The notes under the pieces: model-generated | What the model saw: the letters and a program-made list of their open reading frames with translations, nothing else | What the model was told of the DNA's origin: nothing | Database searches by the model: none | In this document: one piece after another, positions 35,525-41,351 of the stretch | Layout: each line of letters starts with the position of its first letter | Numbering within the stretch: position 1 is the first letter of the stretch | Translations under genes and position numbers: made by a program | Source: Herbaspirillum chlorophenolicum | Lineage (GTDB): Bacteria; Pseudomonadota; Gammaproteobacteria; Burkholderiales; Burkholderiaceae_D | DNA: 41,351 bases | NCBI RefSeq assembly: GCF_001189955.1 | Contig: NZ_LFLT01000038.1 | Location: 1 to 41,351 of the forward strand | Direction of reading: 5' to 3'

Positions 35525-36568
35525 ATGGACATTGCCGGACTACTGGCATTTGGCGTCAGAAACCAGGCTTCCGACCTGCATCTGTCGGCCGGTTTGCCGC
35601 CCATGCTGCGCGTGCATGGCGACATCCGCCGCATCAATCTCAGCCCCCTGTCCGACGAGCTGCTGCAGGCGATGCTGCTATCGGTGATGAATGAAGAACA
35701 ACGGCGCGCCTACGCCGAACATCTGGAATGCGACTTCTCGTTCCAGCATCAGGCCCTGGGCCGGTTCCGCATCAATGCCTTCCGGCAACAGCGCGGTGCG
35801 GCAATCGCCATCCGCCATATCCCGCAACAGATCCCCACGCTGCACAGCGCAGGCGCGCCGGCCATCTGCGCCGATCTGGCATCGCGCCCACGCGGGCTGG
35901 TGCTGGTGACCGGCCCTACCGGCTCGGGCAAGAGCACCACGCTGGCCGCCATGGTCAACCACATCAACGAGCAACGCGCGGCCCATATCCTCACCATCGA
36001 AGATCCGATCGAGTTCGTCCATGAGCCGCGCCGCTCGCTGATCAGCCAGCGCGAGGTAGGCGTGCATACCCATTCCTTCGCCAATGCGCTGCGGGCTGCG
36101 CTGCGGGAAGATCCCGATGTATTGCTGGTGGGCGAGTTGCGCGACGCCGAAACCATCCGCCTGGCGCTGACCGCCGCCGAAACCGGCCACCTGGTATTCG
36201 GCACGCTGCACACCGCCTCGGCCGCCAAGACCGTGGACCGTATCGTCGACGCCTTCCCCGCCGGCGAAAAGGAAAGTGCGCGCGCCATGCTGGCCGAATC
36301 GCTGCAGGCGGTCATTTCGCAAACGCTGCTCAAGACGCTCGACGGCAACGGCCGGGTGGCAGCGCACGAGATCATGCTCTGCACCCCGGCGATCCGCAAC
36401 CTGATCCGCGAAGGCAAGACCGCGCAAATGTATTCGGCGATCCAGACCGCCACCGGCATGGGCATGCAAACGCTGGAAGGCAGCATGGGCGAGCTGGTGC
36501 ACCGCGAGCGCATCTCGCTGGAAACGGCCCGCAGCCATGCGCGTTCGCCGGATTATTTCCCTTTATAG
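35525..36568 (+). CDS. pilT: Type IV pilus retraction ATPase PilT
   Basis: 347-aa hexameric secretion-type ATPase powering pilus retraction (twitching), cytoplasmic at the pilus base. N-terminal ASDLHLSAGLPPMLRVHGD; Walker A GPTGSGKST (130-138); Asp box EDPIEFVHE; Walker B REDPDVLLVGELRD; His box TGHLVFGTLHT; and the PilT-specific AIRNLIREGKTAQMYSAIQT. It is divergent from yggS, a widely conserved pairing. pilU, often next in beta- and gammaproteobacteria, is not here; a glutathione peroxidase follows. Confidence 0.96.
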   Translation: MDIAGLLAFGVRNQASDLHLSAGLPPMLRVHGDIRRINLSPLSDELLQAMLLSVMNEEQRRAYAEHLECDFSFQHQALGRFRINAFRQQRGAAIAIRHIPQQIPTLHSAGAPAICADLASRPRGLVLVTGPTGSGKSTTLAAMVNHINEQRAAHILTIEDPIEFVHEPRRSLISQREVGVHTHSFANALRAALREDPDVLLVGELRDAETIRLALTAAETGHLVFGTLHTASAAKTVDRIVDAFPAGEKESARAMLAESLQAVISQTLLKTLDGNGRVAAHEIMLCTPAIRNLIREGKTAQMYSAIQTATGMGMQTLEGSMGELVHRERISLETARSHARSPDYFPL

Positions 36569-36607
36569 GCGCTAAAATAGCGCACAGGAAAGACCTAGGG
36601 GCCAACC

Positions 36608-37093
36608 ATGACAACTGTCTACGAATTCCAGCCGAAGCTGGCTGACGATACCGAATTCCCGCTGGAACAGCTACGCGGGAAGGTAATGCTGATCGCCAAT
36701 ACCGCCAGCAAGTGCGGCTTCACGCCCCAATACAACGGGCTGGAACACATCCACCGTCAGTTCAAGGGCCGCGGCCTGGAGGTGATGGCTTTTCCCTGCA
36801 ACCAGTTCGGTTCGCAGGAGCCGGGGAACGCCGAGGAGATCAGCGCCTTTTGCGAGAAAAACTACGGCGTGAGCTTCCCGCTGTTCGCCAAGATCGACGT
36901 CAATGGCGACGATGCCGCGCCGCTGTTCAAATTCCTGAAGAAGGAAGCGCCGGGACTGTTAGGCAGCAAGGCGATCAAATGGAATTTCACCAAGTTCCTG
37001 GTGCGCAAGGACGGCAGCGTCTACAAGCGCTACGCGCCGCAGACCCGCCCCGAGGAAATGGTGTCCGACATCGAGAAGCTGCTGGCCGAATAA
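36608..37093 (+). CDS. Glutathione peroxidase-family peroxidase
   Basis: 161-aa thiol peroxidase of the GPx/BtuE family that reduces hydroperoxides with glutathione or thioredoxin. The catalytic Cys36 lies in NTASKCGFTPQYNGLE, Gln in FPCNQFGSQEPG, and Trp/Asn in KWNFTKFLV. A second cysteine in SAFCEKNYGVSFPLF fits the resolving Cys of thioredoxin-using members. It starts 39 nt after pilT; a small GCGCTA-AAA-TAGCGC palindrome lies in the gap and may be part of a promoter. Confidence 0.94.
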   Translation: MTTVYEFQPKLADDTEFPLEQLRGKVMLIANTASKCGFTPQYNGLEHIHRQFKGRGLEVMAFPCNQFGSQEPGNAEEISAFCEKNYGVSFPLFAKIDVNGDDAAPLFKFLKKEAPGLLGSKAIKWNFTKFLVRKDGSVYKRYAPQTRPEEMVSDIEKLLAE

Positions 37094-37098
37094 GAAGC

Positions 37099-37743
37099 TC
37101 AGGCAGGCTGCCGGTAGGTGCCCATCCCATGCGGCGCGGCGGCGAATTCGGGCAGCCGCTCGGCGGCGGCGGACAGCGCCGCCAGCGCCGGGTAGCGTGC
37201 GGCGGGTACAACATCCGGCACCATCTTCTGCGTGAATTGCCAGGCCACCGCCGTCGTCAGCGCGGCCTGGTCGATAGTGGCGCTGGCAACTGCCGCCTTC
37301 TGTTTTTCAAAAACCGCTTCCAGCGCATCATAAGCGGCCAGCAACTGGCCCGACACGCGCGCCAGCCAGGGCTGATGCAGCTTCTCGGCAGGACGCAACT
37401 CATGTTCGTAAATGATTTGCACGCTTTTCTCACAAGCCGCCATGGCCAGGCCGGTCACGCGCAGCGACCTCTGCAGGCCGGGAATATCGGACGGCACCAG
37501 GCTGCGTCCGGAAACCAGGGCAGACAGCGCCTCGGCATATTCCAGGATCAGGGTGGAATCCATCAATACTTCACCATCGTCGCAAATCAGCGTCGGCGCC
37601 TTGACCACCGGGTTGATGCCGCGGAACTGGTCAAAGGTGCGGAAAACCGATACCGATTGGTGTTCGAACGGCAGGTCAAGCAATTGCAGGGAAATCGCGA
37701 CGCGGCGCACGAAGGGCGAATCGAGCATGCCTATCAGTTGCAT
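37099..37743 (-). CDS. Glutathione S-transferase-family protein
   Basis: 214 aa. The N-terminal thioredoxin-like domain begins MQLIGMLDSPFVRRVAISLQ, with NPVVKAPTLICDDGEVLMDS (cis-Pro and the glutathione-binding Asp-Ser) at about 48-67. The all-helical C-terminal domain follows at about 85-205. The catalytic residue is probably the Ser of LDSPFVRR. I chose the ATG at 37743 because GGAG lies 6 nt upstream; a Met four codons earlier is worse. It is convergent with gpx (5 nt apart). The substrate is unknown. Confidence 0.93.
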   Translation of the reverse strand: MQLIGMLDSPFVRRVAISLQLLDLPFEHQSVSVFRTFDQFRGINPVVKAPTLICDDGEVLMDSTLILEYAEALSALVSGRSLVPSDIPGLQRSLRVTGLAMAACEKSVQIIYEHELRPAEKLHQPWLARVSGQLLAAYDALEAVFEKQKAAVASATIDQAALTTAVAWQFTQKMVPDVVPAARYPALAALSAAAERLPEFAAAPHGMGTYRQPA

Positions 37744-37837
37744 GGAGCACTCCAAAGATGAAAACGAACTTGAGCAACGATGTTACTGCATGCCGGCCAG
37801 CTTGTGCTGGATAGCCCGGATGTGCAGCAGCAATGGC

Positions 37838-38722
37838 TCATGGCAGGTCGCGGATGATCTTATAGTCGGCGTCGCGCGCCGGCACAAAGCGCGTGGCATG
37901 CAGGTTGCGCAGCGTGGCCCTGACCTGGGGCGATTTGTTGTCGAGGAAGACTGCACGGATCTTGTTGCGGATATCAGCGCACAACTGCCCCCGATAGACG
38001 AAGGGATCGAAAGGAATCGGCGCCGAACGCCACAGCACGCGCAGGTCGCGTTTTTTCAACCGGCCTTCGGTGATCATGCGCGAGAGGTTGGTACTAGCCA
38101 CGAAAGCGGCGTCGGCATTGCGATTGAGTACCGCCAGCGCCGATTGCTCATGGTTGCCGGAGTAGCCGACTCGCGAAAAGTAGCTCGCCAGCCTGAGGCC
38201 GTTCTGGCGCGCGAAGATGTGGCGCGGGATCAGCGCGCCGGAGGTGCTGTCGGGATCTGCCAGCGCCAGCACCTTGCCGCGCAGCGAGGCGATGCTGTCG
38301 TAAGGCCCCTGCTGGCGCGTGACCAGCAATGAATAGTAGACCGCCGATGCACCGCCCGGAGCGAAATTGGGCTCCTGCTGCTCCATCGAGGCGAACGGGG
38401 TAATCTTGGCGTCGCCCTTCCTGGCCGTCACATAAGATGCCGGCCCAAGGCGCGCCACATCGATGGCGCCTGCAATCAGGCCTTCGATTACCGAACCGTA
38501 CGAGGATGGCACCACCATTTCCACCGGTATCTTCAGCTGGCTGCGCAGCGCGTCCAGCAGTGGGTCCATTGCCGCCTGCTGCTCTTCGTCACTGCCCTGC
38601 GGCACGAAGGAAAAGCGTAGCCGTTCCGGGCGTTCGCAAGATGGCTGGGCCATGGCCGGCGTGGCGCAGGCCAGCGCCATGGCAGCGGCAACGACGGCAA
38701 ATACGCTAGCGGCAATCTTCAT
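37838..38722 (-). CDS. PhnD-like periplasmic substrate-binding protein coupled to a GGDEF-EAL protein
   Basis: 294 aa with a signal peptide (about residues 1-25, ending PAMA). The mature part is of the phosphate/phosphite/phosphonate-binding (PhnD) type: FSFVPQGSDEEQQAAMDPLL, GAIDVARLGPASYVTARKG, the LADPDSTSGALIPRHIF phosphonate-loop-like segment, and YSGNHEQSALAVLNRNADAAFV. No ABC permease or ATPase gene is nearby. Its start overlaps the stop of the membrane GGDEF-EAL gene by 4 nt (ATGA), so the two are translated together. By analogy with NspS/MbaA and ScrB/ScrC in Vibrio, it may present a ligand to that sensor (inference). Confidence 0.9.
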   Translation of the reverse strand: MKIAASVFAVVAAAMALACATPAMAQPSCERPERLRFSFVPQGSDEEQQAAMDPLLDALRSQLKIPVEMVVPSSYGSVIEGLIAGAIDVARLGPASYVTARKGDAKITPFASMEQQEPNFAPGGASAVYYSLLVTRQQGPYDSIASLRGKVLALADPDSTSGALIPRHIFARQNGLRLASYFSRVGYSGNHEQSALAVLNRNADAAFVASTNLSRMITEGRLKKRDLRVLWRSAPIPFDPFVYRGQLCADIRNKIRAVFLDNKSPQVRATLRNLHATRFVPARDADYKIIRDLP

Positions 38723-41196
38723 GCGATCTCAAACCTGCCCTTCTGCAAAATGGCTTCCAATTGGTCCGCCGGCACCGGCCGCTGCAGGTAAAAGCCTTGC
38801 ACCTGGTCGCAGCCCATCACCTTCAGATGCATCAACTGCTCCTTGGTCTCCACGCCTTCGGCCACCACCCTCAGGCCCAGATTACGCGCCAGCGTGACGG
38901 TGGAGGCGACGATCATGCCGTCGCTATTGTCGTTGCGAATGTCGCTGATGAAGGAACGGTCGATCTTCAGCGCGTACACCGGCAATGTCTTGATATGGCT
39001 GAGGCCGGAATAGCCGGTACCGTAATCGTCCAGGTAGATCTTCAGCCCTTCGTCGCGCAACTTGATCAGCGTCGCACGAGCGGTTTCCACATCTTCGATG
39101 AAACAACTCTCGGTGACTTCGATCTCCAGCAGATCGGGTGTGAGCTGGTAGCGGCGCAATGCCGCGCGCACGGTATCGAGCATGCTCTCGTCGCGCAATT
39201 GCTTGGCCGAGACATTGATCGCCACCGGCAGCAACGGCGCGCCATTGGCCCGCCATTGCGCCAACTGGCGGCATACGGCTTCGATGATCCAATGTCCCAG
39301 CGGCACGATCAGGTCATGCGCTTCCGCCAGGCCGATGAATTCGCCGGGAAAGATCAGGCCGTGCTCGGGATGCTGCCAACGGATCAGCGCCTCCATGCCG
39401 GTCACCCGGAACTGCTGCAATTCGACCTTGGGTTGGTAATGCAGGCAGAATTCATCTTCCTTCAGCGCCTGGCGGAAGCGCGCCAGCAGTTCCAGTCCGC
39501 GCACTGCGATGGCGTTGAGCGAAGCGTCGTAGAAGCGATACAGGCCGGTACCGGACGTCTTGGCGGTATACATCGCCGAATCGGCGTTGGTCATCAGCGC
39601 TTCGATGCTCTGCCCATCGCGCGGATACAGCGCAATGCCGATGCTGGGCGCGGTTTCCACATAACTGCCAAGCAGGTCCGGATAGGGTGCGCGGATGCTT
39701 TCGACCAGCTTGTCGGCGATCTCCGCCACGCTCTCCTCGTTGCGGATCTCGGACACCATCACCACGAATTCGTCGCCGCCCAGGCGCGCCACCAGGTCGT
39801 ACTCGCGCAGCGCCGCACGCAAGCGCTTGGCCACGGTTTGCAGCAAGGCGTCGCCGACGGCGTGGCCAAGCGTATCGTTGATCAGTTTGAACTTGTCGAG
39901 ATCGAGGAAGAACAGCGCATACAGGTTGCGGCTGCGCTTGGCGCGCGACAACTCGGTCGACGCCAGTTCGTAGAACAGCATGCGGTTGGGAATGCCGGTC
40001 AGATAGTCGTGCGATGCCAATTGGTAGGCGCGCGACTTTTCCTGTTCCAGCTGGTCGATCAGGCCGCTTTTCTCGCGTTCGGAGTACAGCAGCTTTTCAT
40101 ACAGGAAGCGCCTGCGATGCGCCAGGTTGATCAGCCCACCCGTGAGCAGGATGATGGCAAGCGAAATGCCGATGGCCTGCACATAGTACTGGCGGTGCGC
40201 CGGCCCCAGCTTTCCCAGCAATTGCTGCGGATCGCGGCTGACCACCACCGCCAGCGGATAATGCGCCAGGCGCCGCTGCACGCCCACATGCTGCACCTCC
40301 TCGCCCGGACGCAAGGCGTGGATCAGGCCATCGCCCTTGCCGGACAGCAGGAACAAGGCGTATTCCTGCCCCGCGTAATTGGAACCGCCGCTGAGGATGC
40401 CGCCAGAAAGTTCGGCCAGCTGCAGCCCGGCAGCGTTGAGGATTTCAATCCGGCTGGAACCGCCCACGCTGACTTCCTGATAGGTCTTGAGGAAGTAGCC
40501 CAGGTCGAGGATGGCAGTGAAGAACCCTTGCAATTCTCCGCGGGCGCTCTGCAGCGGAATCAGCAACGGCACGCGCCAGCTGTAACCGTCGCGGTTGTTG
40601 GGCGGGTTGATGATCATCGCGTTCTGTTTGTACGACGATGTCAGCGTGCTCATGTAACCGGCGTTGATCAGCTTGCTCAGTTCCGGCTCTTCCTTCTGGC
40701 GCGCCGATGAATAGACCAGATGCCCGGCCGCATCGAACACCGCCACGCGCAGGTAAGCGGAGTCACCGTTGAACAGCGGGTTGAGGTAAGTGGCCGTATA
40801 GTGTTCGCCGCCCAGCATGGCCTGGCCGATGCGCGAATACAGCAAGGTCTTGCCCAGCACTTCGTCCAGGTTGGCCGAGACAATGGCTGCGACGTTCTTG
40901 CTGTCGGCGATGGAACTGGCGATGGCCAGCTCCTTTTCATTCTCGATACGCGTAATGGTGAGAAACCATAGGACGACCAGCACGCAAGCCGACAGCAATG
41001 CCAGTCCGGCCGACATGCCGCGCCCCGCAAGCAACTCGGTCAATAGCCTTTTCGGCTCTATAGGTCTAGGCTTACGCAATCCCCACTCGCTTGAACATTC
41101 TGCCGGAGAGCCCGGTGCCTGCTTGTTTCCCCCAAGCCAAAGCAGGTTAGTACGCCAATGTGTCAAGTTGATGACAAACCGGGGAGCCTGTTGCAT
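38719..41196 (-). CDS. Membrane sensor GGDEF-EAL protein (c-di-GMP turnover)
   Basis: 825 aa. TM1 lies at about 61-80; a periplasmic dCache-like domain at about 85-335; TM2 at about 340-358; a short coiled coil; GGDEF at about 390-555; EAL at about 570-820. GGDEF is intact (473-477), with an RxxD inhibitory site (REYD, 464-467). The EAL domain keeps MEALIRW (602-604 is EAL), INVSAKQL, EVTES, DDYGTGYS (723-730, Tyr for the usual Phe), KIDRSF and AEGVET, so both activities look possible. The 60-residue N-terminus before TM1 is unusually long; Met61 (41016) or a TTG near residue 40 could be the true start. The gene overlaps the PhnD-like gene, suggesting a two-gene sensory module. Confidence 0.93.
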   Translation of the reverse strand: MQQAPRFVINLTHWRTNLLWLGGNKQAPGSPAECSSEWGLRKPRPIEPKRLLTELLAGRGMSAGLALLSACVLVVLWFLTITRIENEKELAIASSIADSKNVAAIVSANLDEVLGKTLLYSRIGQAMLGGEHYTATYLNPLFNGDSAYLRVAVFDAAGHLVYSSARQKEEPELSKLINAGYMSTLTSSYKQNAMIINPPNNRDGYSWRVPLLIPLQSARGELQGFFTAILDLGYFLKTYQEVSVGGSSRIEILNAAGLQLAELSGGILSGGSNYAGQEYALFLLSGKGDGLIHALRPGEEVQHVGVQRRLAHYPLAVVVSRDPQQLLGKLGPAHRQYYVQAIGISLAIILLTGGLINLAHRRRFLYEKLLYSEREKSGLIDQLEQEKSRAYQLASHDYLTGIPNRMLFYELASTELSRAKRSRNLYALFFLDLDKFKLINDTLGHAVGDALLQTVAKRLRAALREYDLVARLGGDEFVVMVSEIRNEESVAEIADKLVESIRAPYPDLLGSYVETAPSIGIALYPRDGQSIEALMTNADSAMYTAKTSGTGLYRFYDASLNAIAVRGLELLARFRQALKEDEFCLHYQPKVELQQFRVTGMEALIRWQHPEHGLIFPGEFIGLAEAHDLIVPLGHWIIEAVCRQLAQWRANGAPLLPVAINVSAKQLRDESMLDTVRAALRRYQLTPDLLEIEVTESCFIEDVETARATLIKLRDEGLKIYLDDYGTGYSGLSHIKTLPVYALKIDRSFISDIRNDNSDGMIVASTVTLARNLGLRVVAEGVETKEQLMHLKVMGCDQVQGFYLQRPVPADQLEAILQKGRFEIA

Positions 41197-41272
41197 GGAC
41201 TGTTTTCATGGCGGCTCCATTGCTTTTATTGCAGGGTTCCACACTGTCGTCCTGACGAACGGCAGATTCTGT

Positions 41273-41305
41273 CGCGCATAAAAAAGGACGCCGAAGCGTC
41301 CTTTT
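41273..41305 (-). terminator. Rho-independent terminator of the gene at the right edge
   Basis: A perfect 10-bp stem (AAAAGGACGC/GCGTCCTTTT) with a tetraloop is followed on the minus strand by a T-run (TTTTTTATG). It lies about 27 nt downstream of the TAA at 41332. Confidence 0.88.
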
Positions 41306-41331
41306 CTTTTGGTGTCGAAACTAAACCAAGC

Positions 41332-41351
41332 TTAGTTCTTGGTCTGGTCGA
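41332..41351 (-). CDS. C-terminal end of an upstream gene, cut by the window edge
   Basis: One minus-strand frame reads Asp-Gln-Thr-Lys-Asn-stop (TAA at 41332-41334), followed by a strong terminator at the right distance. That arrangement supports a real gene ending here, but five residues do not allow identification. Confidence 0.45.

Noticed and set aside
38761..40710. 649-codon plus-strand frame opposite the GGDEF-EAL gene
   Set aside because: Antisense shadow of a gene with intact GGDEF and EAL motifs.

Overview
The window looks like chromosomal DNA of a GC-rich betaproteobacterium. The gene families and their order (KdpFABCD, UgpBAEC, YggS-PilT, ProC-NlpD-like, PPK2/OxyR, UbiA, Tpm) and strongly GC-rich third codon positions fit Burkholderiales, most likely Oxalobacteraceae (Herbaspirillum-like). 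This is inference from family resemblance; no rRNA or other taxonomic marker is present. I see no tRNA, rRNA, CRISPR array, IS element or prophage. Most of the window is ordinary core genome.

Layout. (1) Positions 1-8400, minus strand: a high-affinity K+ uptake operon, unnamed small membrane ORF -> kdpF -> kdpA -> kdpB -> kdpC -> (repeat pair) -> kdpD, with kdpE probably just past the left edge. (2) 8628-10847: a membrane PAS-GGDEF sensor. (3) 11120-17000, minus strand: TetR (NemR-like) -> CurA-like reductase -> luciferase-like monooxygenase -> GGT-like enzyme, preceded by an MFS transporter that diverges from a GlxA-type AraC regulator (17024-18004). (4) 18031-21100: metallophosphoesterase, an unrecognised gene and a PPK2 polyphosphate kinase. 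(5) 21304-23740, plus strand: OxyR, an orphan DctP-type binding protein and a SnoaL-like protein. (6) 23828-26433: LysR -> Tat-exported FAH-family protein, with a divergent RidA. (7) 26448-30725, minus strand: ugpBAEC, with a Pho-box-like site upstream. (8) 30966-32515, plus strand: ubiA and tpm, followed by a third repeat copy. (9) 32880-35450, minus strand: yggS -> proC -> nlpD-like -> small hypothetical. (10) 35525-37093, plus strand: pilT and gpx. (11) 37099-41196, minus strand: a GST, then a GGDEF-EAL protein overlapping a PhnD-like periplasmic binding protein by 4 nt.

Most interesting points. First, three copies (two head-to-head between kdpC and kdpD, one after tpm) of a roughly 250-290 bp non-coding element. 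Each carries a palindrome of exactly 24+38+24 nt. The arms are perfect within a copy but differ between copies, and the 38-nt centre is flipped relative to the flank in the third copy. A second hairpin in the element also shows paired changes. Second, the GGDEF-EAL/PhnD-like pair looks like a binding-protein-gated c-di-GMP sensor. Third, an unnamed 37-aa membrane peptide is translationally coupled to kdpF, with a 9-bp direct repeat of 11-bp period upstream that has the geometry of an OmpR/KdpE-type operator.
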